Assembly: GCA_026398615.1 (NCBI GenBank)
Contig: JAPLSN010000031.1
Location: 147,682 to 211,681 of the forward strand
Length of the DNA: 64,000 nt
Direction of reading: 5' to 3'
Source: Spirochaetota bacterium
GTDB lineage: Bacteria; Spirochaetota; Spirochaetia; Treponematales; UBA12059
In this document: positions 51,097 to 59,895 of the stretch, piece after piece
How the letters are laid out: every line of letters starts with the position of its first letter
Numbering within the stretch: position 1 is the stretch's first letter
Notes under the pieces: model-generated
What the model was told of the DNA's origin: nothing
Database searches by the model: none
What the model saw: the letters and a program-made list of their open reading frames with translations, nothing else
Position numbers and translations under genes: made by a program

Positions 51097-51112
51097 GGCA
51101 CCGTTCGGTGCC
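51097..51112. other. short perfect hairpin between kinase and isomerase genes
   Basis: GGCACC-GTTC-GGTGCC. It is not followed by a T-run in the direction of transcription (minus), so it is more likely an mRNA stability or processing element than a terminator. Confidence 0.35.
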
Positions 51113-51167
51113 TTCTTCCGCCTGCAGCGGACCGCTGATCGGGTTCGCTCCATTTCCCTGGTCCGGG

Positions 51168-52922
51168 TCAACTGGAGCCCGGTCTCGCGACCCGCTCGGA
51201 ATCAAGCCTCTGTGGCTTCCATGTGCGATGGGCATATTCCTCGGCAAAGCCGCCGAGGGCGAGGTAGCGCCCGTAGCGCTCGTCGTAGATGGCGGCCCGC
51301 CCGGGATCCGGCTCGTACCCGGCCGACATTCCGCCGCCCATCGCGGCTTGGGCCGCTTGGGCATCAGGGTGGATCCCGGAGGCTACGGCCGCGAGCATGG
51401 CCGCCCCGAGCGCCATGGCTTGATCGGAGGCGATGACGAATACGGGTCGGCGCATGACGTCAGCGACGACCCTCATGATGTAGGGCGATTCCCTGGCGAC
51501 GCCGCCCGTCGCGATGACGCGGGACACGCCAACGCCCTCTTCCTCGAAACGCTCGAGGATGCGGCGGGAACCGAAGGCCGTCGCCTCGACGAGGGCACGG
51601 AAGAGTTCGACGGCGTCGGCGCCGAGGCTGAGGCCCACGAAGGCGCCTTCGACCCGTGGATCGACGTCGGGAGTGCGCCTGCCATTGAGCCAGTCGAGAG
51701 CAATGGGCGCGCCCGGGACGACGGGACGCAGCGCGGCCCCATCCGAAAGTCGCGAAAGGAGTTCGTCGCGATAGGCTTCGACGAATCGCACGACGGTTTC
51801 ATGGTCGAAATTCGCGCCACCCGGCACGTCCTTCGTGCCCGTACAGGAAGCGGCGAACCCCAGGAGGGGATCGGAAATGAGGGAGCGCAGCCAGGCGTAG
51901 GCGTCGCCGAAGGCGGATTGCCCCGCTTCGAGGCCTTCAAAGCCGGGCAGGATCGAGCCGTCGACCTGGCCGCAGATGCCGCGGATCGGGCGCCCCGTGG
52001 CGCTGCCCTTTTTCGCGACGATCATGTCGCAGGTGCTCGTGCCCATTATCTTGAGCATATCCCCGGGGCCTATGCCGCCGCCCACGGCGCCGACATGCGC
52101 GTCGATGGCGCCAGCCGCGACGATGACGGATGAAGGAAGCCCCCAGCCCGCGGCGAGGGCCGGATCGAGGGTCCCGGCAGGCCGCTCGGCCGTGACCGTG
52201 GTTTCGTACAACCTTGCGCGGAGGCCGGCAAGCCGCGGTTCCAGCCCGACCAGGAACTCCTCGGAGGGAAGGCCGCCCCAGCTCGCGTGCCACATCGCCT
52301 TGTGCCCGGCGGCACAGCGGTTCCGCGTCCAGGTTGCCGGGTTCCGGTTCCCCGTAAGCCAGGCAGGCATCCAGTCCGAATGCTCGACCCAGGTCGCGGC
52401 CGCCTTTCCGACGGCCTGGTTGCGCCTCACGACCCTGAGTATCTTTGACCAGAACCATTCGGGGGAGTAGGCTCCGCCCGAATAACGCGCGAAATTCTCT
52501 CCGTCATGGGCAGCAAGCGCGCGGTTGATGTCCTCGGACTCATCGATCGCGGAATGATCCTTCCAGAGGATGAACATCGCGTCCGGATCTTCGGCGAACT
52601 CCGGCCTCAACGAGAGCGGCAGGCCTTCGGCGTCGACGGCCACCGGCGTGGAACCGGTGGCATCGACACCAATACCCCGAACGGCGTCAAATGCGCCCGG
52701 AGGCGCCTTCGCACGGAGTTCGTTCATCGCGGTCTCGAGACTTTCGAGATAGTCGAGGGGGTGCTGGCGGAAGCGGCTTTCTGCCGGATCGCACCAGAGC
52801 CCGCGTTTCCATCGGGGATACGCGGCGACAGCCTCGGCACAGACAAGGCCGCTGCCGGCTCCCGCAAGAATGATGCGCACCGAGTCCGTGCCGTAATCGA
52901 TGCCGATACACTGTTCTTCCAT
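51168..52922 (-). CDS. araB: ribulokinase-type FGGY carbohydrate kinase
   Basis: 584 residues of the FGGY family, most like AraB. The N-terminus [17 protein letters not shown] carries the phosphate-binding loop. [79 protein letters not shown] and [13 protein letters not shown] all follow AraB in order. AraB phosphorylates L-ribulose and also D-ribulose, and FucI can make D-ribulose. The start at 52922 follows GGGGAGGG. It lies between the binding-protein gene and fucI. A fuculokinase (FucK) would look different, so the name is by sequence pattern; the substrate is inferred. Confidence 0.88.
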   Translation of the reverse strand: MEEQCIGIDYGTDSVRIILAGAGSGLVCAEAVAAYPRWKRGLWCDPAESRFRQHPLDYLESLETAMNELRAKAPPGAFDAVRGIGVDATGSTPVAVDAEGLPLSLRPEFAEDPDAMFILWKDHSAIDESEDINRALAAHDGENFARYSGGAYSPEWFWSKILRVVRRNQAVGKAAATWVEHSDWMPAWLTGNRNPATWTRNRCAAGHKAMWHASWGGLPSEEFLVGLEPRLAGLRARLYETTVTAERPAGTLDPALAAGWGLPSSVIVAAGAIDAHVGAVGGGIGPGDMLKIMGTSTCDMIVAKKGSATGRPIRGICGQVDGSILPGFEGLEAGQSAFGDAYAWLRSLISDPLLGFAASCTGTKDVPGGANFDHETVVRFVEAYRDELLSRLSDGAALRPVVPGAPIALDWLNGRRTPDVDPRVEGAFVGLSLGADAVELFRALVEATAFGSRRILERFEEEGVGVSRVIATGGVARESPYIMRVVADVMRRPVFVIASDQAMALGAAMLAAVASGIHPDAQAAQAAMGGGMSAGYEPDPGRAAIYDERYGRYLALGGFAEEYAHRTWKPQRLDSERVARPGSS

Positions 52923-53029
52923 CCCCAGCCCTCCCCGATAATAAAGTTGTTTCATACCTTGGCGAGTCATCGAACGAGCGCCGGTCAAGCCGCTCTGATT
53001 CCACCACGGTTCCGGTCGAAACCCCCCGG

Positions 53030-53074
53030 AAAAAAAGGCCCATCCCCCGGCGATCGCGCGCCAAGAAACGGGCC
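53030..53074 (-). terminator. candidate partial terminator after the binding-protein gene
   Basis: On the minus strand GGCCC...GGGCC arms enclose a second GGCG/CGCC stem and are followed by seven T. It lies in the 172-base gap between the binding-protein and kinase genes. Partial termination here would favour production of the binding protein over the enzymes, as is usual for such operons. Confidence 0.45.
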
Positions 53075-53094
53075 AGTTTCACGACGGGACGAAA

Positions 53095-54027
53095 TCAGTC
53101 GTAAAGGAGGGGAATGAACTCGGGATTGTCCATGTTGGACAAGTCATACCAGAGGAAACCGGTGTCGATGATCTTGGGAAGCTTTTCGCCCTTGAGGGCT
53201 TTGACGGCGGCCTCGACGGTCCTGTACCCGATGCCGACCGGATTCTGGGTGATGGCGCCCGCCATCTCTCCGGAGCGGACCGCGTCTTTCTGCTGCTTTC
53301 CGGCGTCGTACCCGATGATCACGACTTTGCGCTTCATTTCCCTGACCGCGTTGAGGACGCCGATGGCGGAGCCTTCGTTGGCGCCGAAGTAACCCTTGAG
53401 GTTGGGGTTGGCCTGCATGACTGCCTTGGCCAGATCGGTGGACTTGAGATGGTCGCCGCCGCCGTACTGGATGGACACGATCTTGATGTTGGGATACTTG
53501 GCCTTGATCCTGTTGACGAAACCGTCGCGGCGATCGATGCCGGTGCGGCTGGTCTGGTCGTGCACGAGGATGGCGATATCGCCTTTCCCGCCGATGAGGG
53601 CAGCCATTCTGTCCGCGGCAAGGGCCGCGGCGGCGATGTTGTCGGTGGTGCAGGTGGTGACGGGGATGTCGCTGTCCACGCCGGAGTCGAAGGCGATGAC
53701 GGGGATGCCGGCGGCCTGGGCCTTCTTGAGAAGGGGAATGGCGGCTTTGCTGTCGAGTGCGGCCAAGCCGATGGCCTGGGGCTTCTTGGCCAGGGCGGCG
53801 GTAAGCATGTCGATCTGCTTGTCAACCATGGCCTCGGACTCGGGGCCTTCGAAGGTAACGGTGACCTTGAAATCCCTGCCGGCCTGCTCGGCGCCCATTT
53901 TTACGGCCTGCCAGAACTGGTGCTGGAAGCCCTTGGAAATGAGGGGGATGTAGATGGTCTGGGCGCCTGCGAAGGTGGCAAACATGATGAGCAGAACCAG
54001 TACGGCGAACAATTTCTTGTTCTTCAT
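53095..54027 (-). CDS. periplasmic sugar-binding protein (RbsB-like)
   Basis: 310 residues with signal peptide 1-22 (hydrophobic core FAVLVLLIMFATFAGA). It belongs to the pentose/hexose binding-protein family of ABC importers: YIPLISKGFQHQFWQAVKMG, then IGLAALDSKAAIPLLKKAQA, GIPVIAFDSGVDSD, FGANEGSAIGVLNAV and VVIIGYDAG are all typical strands and ligand-contact loops. A good ACAGGAGGG precedes the ATG. The gene follows the permease gene in the operon and delivers substrate to it. Confidence 0.94.
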   Translation of the reverse strand: MKNKKLFAVLVLLIMFATFAGAQTIYIPLISKGFQHQFWQAVKMGAEQAGRDFKVTVTFEGPESEAMVDKQIDMLTAALAKKPQAIGLAALDSKAAIPLLKKAQAAGIPVIAFDSGVDSDIPVTTCTTDNIAAAALAADRMAALIGGKGDIAILVHDQTSRTGIDRRDGFVNRIKAKYPNIKIVSIQYGGGDHLKSTDLAKAVMQANPNLKGYFGANEGSAIGVLNAVREMKRKVVIIGYDAGKQQKDAVRSGEMAGAITQNPVGIGYRTVEAAVKALKGEKLPKIIDTGFLWYDLSNMDNPEFIPLLYD

Positions 54028-54141
54028 GAAACCCTCCTGTAAACCCGATCGACTTCCGGGAGTGAGCGGTCAAATCCATGAAATTACCGCTTACCCAGGA
54101 AGCAAACTCCCCGACGGGAGATGATACCAAGATCAAGACGC

Positions 54142-55161
54142 CTACCCCTTCCTCCTGCGCAGGTTGTCCGTGTAGACGGCAAAGATGACGATGAGTCCCG
54201 TGACGACCGTCTGCCACTCCTGCGGAACGTTGAGGATGCGCAGACCGTTGATGAGGACGCTCATGATGAAGGCGCCGATGACCGTTCCGAGTATAGTGCC
54301 TTCTCCGCCCGAGAGCGAGACGCCGCCGATGACCGCCGCGGCGATCGCGTCGAGTTCGTAGCCCTGGCCAAGGGCGGGTTGGGCGGAATTGAGGCGGGAG
54401 GCGATGAGTATTCCCGCCACTCCGACGATGGCTCCGGAGAGGGTGTAGATGCCGATCTTCCAGGCATCCACGTTGACGCCGGAAAGCCGGACCGCTTCCT
54501 CGTTGCTGCCCATCGCGAAGGTGTAGCGTCCGAGTACCGTCTTGTTCAGGATGAAGCCGGCGATCGCCGCAACGCCGAAGAAGATGAGGACCGCGTTCGG
54601 GATCGCGAAGTCGGGGATTATCGCGCTCAGGTCCAGCATCGTCCCCATGGCAATAAGGTTGAAGGATTCGGTGTCGACAAAGTAGATCGGCTTGGTTCCC
54701 GAGATGACGAGGGACAGTCCCTTCACGATCAGCATCATGCCGAGAGTGACGATAAAGGGCGGGAGCTTCAGCTTGGAAACCAGGACACCCGAACAGCATC
54801 CGATCAGGGACCCCGTCAGGAGACCGGCCAGGACGCCGATGAGGACGGGAAAGTGCCAGTTGGTGATGAAGACGCCCGTGATGACCGCGCAGAAGGTCAT
54901 GAGGGTGCCGATTGAAAGGTCGATTCCGCCCGTGATGATGACGAAGGTGACCCCGATGCCGAGGACGCCGGCCACCGCGGTCGAAAGCATGATCGATATC
55001 ATGTTGTCGACCCTGAAGAAGTTGGGTGTGGCAAGGGAGAAAATGATCAGCATCACGACGAGACTGCCGAATGCCAGCAGTTTCTGTGTCGCGCTCGATC
55101 CGAATTTCTGGGCGGACGCAGCAGCCACCGGTTTTTCCGCGATCGTTGACATCTTCGTCAT
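54142..55161 (-). CDS. sugar ABC transporter permease (RbsC-like)
   Basis: 339 residues, about 8-10 TM helices. ITGGIDLSIGTLMTFCAVIT and GSNEEAVRLSGVNVDAWKIG are the two hallmark segments of the RbsC/XylH permease family; the second contains the coupling helix that docks on the ATPase. LNSAQPALGQGYELDAIAAA and IGGVSLSGGEGTILG are also conserved. AAGGAGAG precedes the ATG at 55161; a second Met at residue 4 is possible. It lies 15 bases after the ATPase gene. Confidence 0.94.
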   Translation of the reverse strand: MTKMSTIAEKPVAAASAQKFGSSATQKLLAFGSLVVMLIIFSLATPNFFRVDNMISIMLSTAVAGVLGIGVTFVIITGGIDLSIGTLMTFCAVITGVFITNWHFPVLIGVLAGLLTGSLIGCCSGVLVSKLKLPPFIVTLGMMLIVKGLSLVISGTKPIYFVDTESFNLIAMGTMLDLSAIIPDFAIPNAVLIFFGVAAIAGFILNKTVLGRYTFAMGSNEEAVRLSGVNVDAWKIGIYTLSGAIVGVAGILIASRLNSAQPALGQGYELDAIAAAVIGGVSLSGGEGTILGTVIGAFIMSVLINGLRILNVPQEWQTVVTGLIVIFAVYTDNLRRRKG

Positions 55162-55176
55162 CTCTCCTTGTTATTC

Positions 55177-56685
55177 TCAGTTCGCTTCACGCAGGGTCGC
55201 GAGCCTCAGGATGTTTTCCTGGGTGATTTCGTCGCCTGACAGTTCGCCGGTGATGCGGCCTTCGCACATGACCAGGACCCGGGTGCAGAGCCTGATGACT
55301 TCCAGCATCTCCGACGAGATCATGATGACGGTCTTGCCTTCGGCGGCGAGCCTGTTGAGCAGCTTGTAGACCTCGAACTTGGCTCCGACGTCGATTCCAC
55401 GCGTAGGCTCGTCGAAAAAGAGGATGTTGCTGTTTCTCACGATCCACTTGGCGATGATGACCTTCTGCTGGTTGCCGCCGGAGAGGAACCTGACCTTCTG
55501 CGCCAGGGAAGGGGTCTTGATGGCGAGTGATTCCACGAACTGCGCACCGGTCTTCCTGGTCGCTTTCCTGTTGACGACCCCGCCGAATCCGAGAAATTTC
55601 TCCATCGACGCAAGGGCGATGTTCGCCTCTACATCCATGCCGAGCGCGAGACCGAAACGCTTGCGGTCCTCGGAGAGGTAGCCGACGCCATGCTTCACCG
55701 CATCGCGAGGCTGCCTGATGCGAACCTTTTTGCCGCAGATGAAGATCTCCCCGGAATCGACCCGGTCGGCGCCAAAGACCGCGCGCGCCACCTCGGTTCT
55801 ACCGGCTCCCATGAGTCCCGCGAAACCGAGGATCTCGCCCCTGTGCACTTCGAAACATGCGTCCTTGATGAAACCCCCGCGGTTCAGGTTCCTGACCGAG
55901 AGCACGACTTCGTCCGAACCCGTGACCCCGGGCGCCCTCGACATCTCGTCGAGTTTGCGGCCGACCATCATGTTGATGATCTGGTCCATCTCGACGTCTG
56001 CCGCGTTGACGGTATCGATCCAGGCTCCATCTCGCATGACCGTGATGCGGTCGGCGATCTTCTTGATCTCGTCCATCCGGTGCGAAATGTAAATGATACC
56101 GACGCCGCCGTCTTTGAGATGCCGGATTATCCGGAAAAGTTCCTCGGTTTCCTTGTCGTTCAGTGCCGCCGTGGGTTCGTCCATGATGAGGAGGCCCGAA
56201 TTGAACGAGAGGGCTTTGGCGATTTCGATCATCTGCTGCTTCGCGACGACCAGATCCATGACTCGGGTACGCGGATCGAGGTCGAGGCGGAGCATGGCGA
56301 AGAGCTTTTTCGCATCCTCGTTCATCTGCTTCTCGTCCAGCATCAATCCGAGCAGGCTGCGGGGTTCGCGGCCGATGAAAATGTTCTGCGCAGCGGTCAA
56401 ATGCTGGGCGAGGTTGAGTTCCTGGTGGATGATTCCGATTCCCAGATGCTGCGCCGCACGTGGATTGGGCAGATTGATTTCCTTACCCTTATAGATGATC
56501 CTGCCCGTATCCTTTGAATACACACCGGCGAGTATTTTCATGAGGGTAGACTTTCCAGCCCCGTTCTCGCCGAGCAGGGCGTGAACTTCCCCAGCACGGG
56601 CTTCGAACCGGACATCCTTGAGGGCATTCACACCGGGGAAGGATTTGTTGATGCCTTCCATCCGTAAAAGCTGTTCGCTCAACAT
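55177..56685 (-). CDS. sugar ABC transporter ATPase with two ATP-binding domains (RbsA-like)
   Basis: 502 residues, the normal size for RbsA/XylG-type tandem ATPases. The first domain has GENGAGKST at 39-47 and [12 protein letters not shown] as Walker B. The second has a degenerate P-loop [13 protein letters not shown], an ABC signature [14 protein letters not shown] and [13 protein letters not shown]. Unequal domains are normal for this family. The start at 56685 follows a GGAGA site; the longer frame beginning at 56739 overlaps fucU spacing and is not needed. It energises the RbsC-like permease. Confidence 0.95.
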   Translation of the reverse strand: MLSEQLLRMEGINKSFPGVNALKDVRFEARAGEVHALLGENGAGKSTLMKILAGVYSKDTGRIIYKGKEINLPNPRAAQHLGIGIIHQELNLAQHLTAAQNIFIGREPRSLLGLMLDEKQMNEDAKKLFAMLRLDLDPRTRVMDLVVAKQQMIEIAKALSFNSGLLIMDEPTAALNDKETEELFRIIRHLKDGGVGIIYISHRMDEIKKIADRITVMRDGAWIDTVNAADVEMDQIINMMVGRKLDEMSRAPGVTGSDEVVLSVRNLNRGGFIKDACFEVHRGEILGFAGLMGAGRTEVARAVFGADRVDSGEIFICGKKVRIRQPRDAVKHGVGYLSEDRKRFGLALGMDVEANIALASMEKFLGFGGVVNRKATRKTGAQFVESLAIKTPSLAQKVRFLSGGNQQKVIIAKWIVRNSNILFFDEPTRGIDVGAKFEVYKLLNRLAAEGKTVIMISSEMLEVIRLCTRVLVMCEGRITGELSGDEITQENILRLATLREAN

Positions 56686-56739
56686 TGAATCTCCACTATC
56701 TGCAATCGACCACAATAACCGTGCCCCCAAAGGTACCAA

Positions 56740-57180
56740 TCACCCCTTCGGAACGGGAATCACACCCTTCTTGATGATAATGTTTCCATATGGCGTGGTT
56801 TCCCCCGTTACAACGACGGCAAAAGCTTTTTTTGTCCTCTCATAGAAAGAAAAACGTTCCATGCGGCCGATGGCCGGAGCCCCGGGCCAGTTGCGATCCA
56901 CCGCCGCACGATAGGACAGCTCGAGCTCCCTGTCCAGCGCATCTCCCTGGGCCGGCTGCATCATGATGAGGGGAGTGTCAACGTAAGTATCCAAGTTGAT
57001 TAGACTCAGGATTCCATCAAGCAAAGGTGCGATCCTGACACCGTCTGCACGGAGCACCCTGGAGTTCAGGCTGTCTCCGGTAAAGAACGCATCCGCAAGC
57101 ACGAGTTCGTCACCATGCCCCATCCGGTGAAGCAGCGCGAGCAAATCCGGTCCAATCAGGGGTGATATTCCGATCAGCAT
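56740..57180 (-). CDS. fucU: L-fucose mutarotase (RbsD/FucU family)
   Basis: 146 residues, near the 140 of E. coli FucU. FucU interconverts the anomers of L-fucose (and related sugars) and supplies the form used by the isomerase. The conserved opening is LIGISPLIGPDLLALLHRMG followed by HGDELVLADAFF, where the His-Gly-Asp triad region is the family active site. IGRMERFSFYERTKKAFAVV and GETTPYGNIIIKKGV near the end are also typical. It is the first gene of the sugar operon, preceded by GGAGGAAGG and the promoter at 57240-57268. Confidence 0.93.
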   Translation of the reverse strand: MLIGISPLIGPDLLALLHRMGHGDELVLADAFFTGDSLNSRVLRADGVRIAPLLDGILSLINLDTYVDTPLIMMQPAQGDALDRELELSYRAAVDRNWPGAPAIGRMERFSFYERTKKAFAVVVTGETTPYGNIIIKKGVIPVPKG

Positions 57181-57239
57181 TACCTTCCTCCATGATCATG
57201 CCGGACGATCATCGGTCGATTCTGCAGGCGCCGTGGAAT

Positions 57240-57268
57240 ATCATTGGGCCTTTTATAAAAACTGTCAA
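57240..57268 (-). promoter_or_regulatory. sigma70-type promoter of the sugar operon
   Basis: On the minus strand a consensus TTGACA (57268-57263) and AATGAT (57245-57240) are separated by 17 bases and lie 60 bases before fucU. No regulator gene is next to it. Confidence 0.52.
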
Positions 57269-57529
57269 GCAAAACTGCAATCGATGGAATATTTCTCGTG
57301 AAATCCGGAAAGCGGCTTGATACTGTGTGAAGCGGCGTGCAACGATCACAGTTCAGACCGGCTGCCGCGGGAGCTGGTTCCCTTCAGGGCGGCGATGACG
57401 AGCATCCTCTGGATACCGCTCGGATACTTGCTTTCGTGGTTTCCTTCCTGATGCATTTCACCCGAAGAAGGCACGTGGTGCAGGAGAGAACATGACACAT
57501 GTACGCCTTGAGCCTGTAGGAAATTCAGT

Positions 57530-57790
57530 GTAAACGGCAATACTAACAAGATCCTGTCCATGTACTCTCGCGGGATGACGACTCGCGAGATCGCCGGCCA
57601 CCTCAGGGACATCTGCGGAACCGATGTGCCGCCGGAACCCATCAGCCGGGCTACGGATTCGGTCAAGGAGCTTTTGGACGAGTGGCGATCACGCTCCCTG
57701 TAACCGTTCTACCCGGTTTTCTTCCTGGATGCGCTGGTGGCCAACGTCAAGGACGGAGCGCATATCGTCAGGAAATCCATCTATCTGGCG
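57530..57790 (+). mobile_element. IS256-family transposase remnant
   Basis: The translation from about 57530 reads NTNKILSMYSRGMTTREIAG, a canonical IS256 (mutator-type) transposase segment. It continues with ICGTDVPPEPISRATDSV and DEWRSRSL, then a TAA at 57701-57703, then in the same frame PFYPVFFLDALVANVKDG and IYLALGI. Both the first catalytic Asp region (FLDAL) and the surrounding fold are recognisable, but the gene is cut at both ends and has an in-frame stop. The remainder of the gap 57181-57924 shows no supported gene. Confidence 0.8.
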
Positions 57791-57924
57791 CTCGGGATTA
57801 GCGTTCTATCCGGCGGAATCCAAAGACCCTCAATATTCGCAGGTAAAAAACGATTTGTGTAATACCATGATCTGATTATGCCGGATAGAACATCTTGCAC
57901 TGAACCGTCTGTCAATAGATCCAC

Positions 57925-58224
57925 CTACAGACGCGGCAACCTGCCATCGATTTCCCGTCGATGGTACGTATCCCGGACGACGCACCTGTTGATGATGTTC
58001 TCCATGTGCCAGTAGCTGTATCCCTCATGGTCAAGATAGATCACGGCTTTCTGGAAAAAATACTCCGTGTAGCCCTGCCCGTCGATGTGGGTGGCCAAGG
58101 CCTGGAAGAGCGCATGATCCGATTTTTCCCGGACTATGTACTCATGCGGCCAGGTCTGTGCATAGGTCTTCGCGAAGGTCCATTGGCTGGTCTCAATGAA
58201 TATCCGCAGTTCTTCAGAGAGCAT
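57925..58224 (-). CDS. small conserved protein of unknown function
   Basis: 99 residues: MLSEELRIFIETSQWTFAKT, then WPHEYIVREKSDHALFQALA, YLDHEGYSYWHMENIINRC. This matches a widespread uncharacterised family of about 100 residues with the pattern W-T-F-A-K-T...P-H-x-Y-I-V-R, then Y-x-Y-W-x-M and I-I-N-R. No catalytic residues are known to me. It starts 8 bases after the VWA gene stop, so it is probably co-transcribed with it. The family is often found in accessory regions. Confidence 0.7.
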   Translation of the reverse strand: MLSEELRIFIETSQWTFAKTYAQTWPHEYIVREKSDHALFQALATHIDGQGYTEYFFQKAVIYLDHEGYSYWHMENIINRCVVRDTYHRREIDGRLPRL

Positions 58225-58232
58225 ATCCGATC

Positions 58233-59555
58233 CTATGAACGCGGCCCGCGGTGGTCCCGCTGCATGCGGGAACTGCTATAGTTCTGGAACGTCGCTTCCT
58301 TGGCAAGGGTTCGCGTCATCGCGCCTTCCTTGTAGGCCTTCCTGAGCCCCTCGAGCTCCCGGAGGGCATGGACGAGCTCAGGATCGGTCGAGGCATACTC
58401 GCGCAGGCGGTGGATTACGGTCGTGAGCGCGGCCACCGCTTTCCGGGAATCGTCCTTCCTGAAGAGGTCGAGCGCCTCCTTCTTCGCCTTCTCGGCATTG
58501 TGTAGCCCGACCCAGTGCATGACGGCCATCGAACGGGGCTCGGCACTGCAAGAGGCATTGTCGACGCAGGTGAATAGAAACTCACGCCACGCCCCGGCCT
58601 TCCGGTCAGTGCCCTGTTGCCAGGAAACACGGGCCCGGATAGCGGCGCTCTCCTTCTCCGCGAAGCCTGAGAACTTGAATCGAACGACGATATGGCGCGA
58701 TTCGTTTGCGATGAGGTCGCCGATGTCGATCGAGAGGGACTCGGTCCCGCTCCCCTGCGCGCCCCAGTACAGGCTGATGAGTTCAGGCTTGATGCGGGGA
58801 TCGCACTCGAACTCGATCCGGACGGCGCGCGCAGTCACCTTGAAGAGCTCGCCGAGCTCACCGGAAAAGGTCGCGGCGATATCCGCCTCGTCACGGAGGT
58901 GGTGGAACTGGCCACTTCCCGCAACGGCCATGGGACCGAGAAGCCCCTCGTCGTAGTCATCACCTATGCCGAAGGTGCTCGTGCCGACTCCCGCGTGGGC
59001 ACGTACCTCGGCTGCCTGGGCGGCGATGGCTTCCGGATCCTGTAGTCCTTGATTCGCGAGCCCGTCCGTGAGGAGAAAGCAGCGTGAGAGCCTGTCCAAG
59101 GGGGCAGATTCGGATGATCCGGCGGCTATGGAGCGGCAACCGGTGAGCCAGCCCTCATGGAGGGCGGTGCTGGCCCTGGCCAGGACACCCGAGAGGCGCG
59201 TCCTGGCCTCGATCTTGCGCTCTGCCATCATCGCGCCTTCGGGAAGGATGGTTTCCACCTCACTGTCGAACACGACGATGGCCGCCCTGTCGCGGGGCTC
59301 AAGCCGCTCGAGCACGGCCAGCGCGGCGGCCTTGGCCGTATCCAGCTTGCTACCCTGCATGGACCCGGACCTGTCCACCACGAGGGTAAGCGAAAGATCA
59401 GGTCTCTCGCTTTCGGATGACGGGGACGGAGCCGTAACTGAATAGTCTACGTGGCGCGCACTCTCTCCGGGTCTGACAAGCCTGCGCTCCGCCGCTCCCT
59501 CCAGCGCTACTGCCTGGGCTTCCAAGCCGGAAGCCTTCTGATTCTGATCACTCAT
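58233..59555 (-). CDS. soluble von Willebrand A-domain protein
   Basis: 440 residues, no signal peptide. A VWA domain covers about 53-235 with an intact metal site: Asp61-x-Ser63-x-Ser65 in VVDRSGSM, then RTRLSGVLARASTALHEGWL with the Thr position, and LLTDGLANQG with the Asp. A beta-sandwich domain (about 240-350) and a helical C-terminal part (about 350-440, KKEALDLFRKDDSRKAVAAL) complete it, as in YfbK-like cytosolic VWA proteins. The start at 59555 follows AAGGAGGA. It runs divergent from the unknown gene at 59896. Confidence 0.88.
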   Translation of the reverse strand: MSDQNQKASGLEAQAVALEGAAERRLVRPGESARHVDYSVTAPSPSSESERPDLSLTLVVDRSGSMQGSKLDTAKAAALAVLERLEPRDRAAIVVFDSEVETILPEGAMMAERKIEARTRLSGVLARASTALHEGWLTGCRSIAAGSSESAPLDRLSRCFLLTDGLANQGLQDPEAIAAQAAEVRAHAGVGTSTFGIGDDYDEGLLGPMAVAGSGQFHHLRDEADIAATFSGELGELFKVTARAVRIEFECDPRIKPELISLYWGAQGSGTESLSIDIGDLIANESRHIVVRFKFSGFAEKESAAIRARVSWQQGTDRKAGAWREFLFTCVDNASCSAEPRSMAVMHWVGLHNAEKAKKEALDLFRKDDSRKAVAALTTVIHRLREYASTDPELVHALRELEGLRKAYKEGAMTRTLAKEATFQNYSSSRMQRDHRGPRS

Positions 59556-59691
59556 TATGTGTTCCTCCTTGTTTGCTGTTTGGGGAATCCGCGGGCATAT
59601 TCCCGTATTAACCCGCAAAGTGCAGCGCGACTACTGTCGCGAGGTATGCCCGGAGCAGTTTGCCAAAACCAGTTATGGTCGGGGATTTGGC

Positions 59692-59720
59692 TTGACAAGC
59701 GCGCGTGCGAAAGCCAAAAT
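59692..59720 (+). promoter_or_regulatory. candidate promoter for the unknown gene at 59896
   Basis: TTGACA at 59692-59697 and CAAAAT at 59715-59720, spacing 17, in the 340-base gap between divergent genes (59556-59895). The gap holds no gene otherwise. Confidence 0.35.
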
Positions 59721-59790
59721 CAAATCTACGGCGTTGGCGGGCACAATTTCTGGTAGCGAATTTTTGCCTGAGTGCGGAATTGGCTCAGTA

Positions 59791-59835
59791 GCGGGCGGTT
59801 TTTAGGCTCCCCGCCGCAAAATGACATCTCCCGCC
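59791..59835. repeat. IS21-end-like direct repeat, left copy
   Basis: GGTTTTTAGGCTCCCCGCCG followed by CAAAATGACATCTCC is repeated with few changes at 61494-61535. The CAAAATGACATTT-type core is like the terminal repeats of IS21-family elements. No transposase remains near it. Confidence 0.6.
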
Positions 59836-59895
59836 CGGATGTCTTTTCCAATCATTCACCTGTTGTCCTATCCTTATTATGCAGAGGAAAACCCC

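Noticed and set aside
51097..51112. Rho-independent terminator between kinase and isomerase
   Set aside because: The hairpin has no T-run on the transcribed strand.
57346..57666. 106-residue minus-strand reading frame beside the IS256 remnant
   Set aside because: It is antisense to the transposase fragment for much of its length and has no family character.
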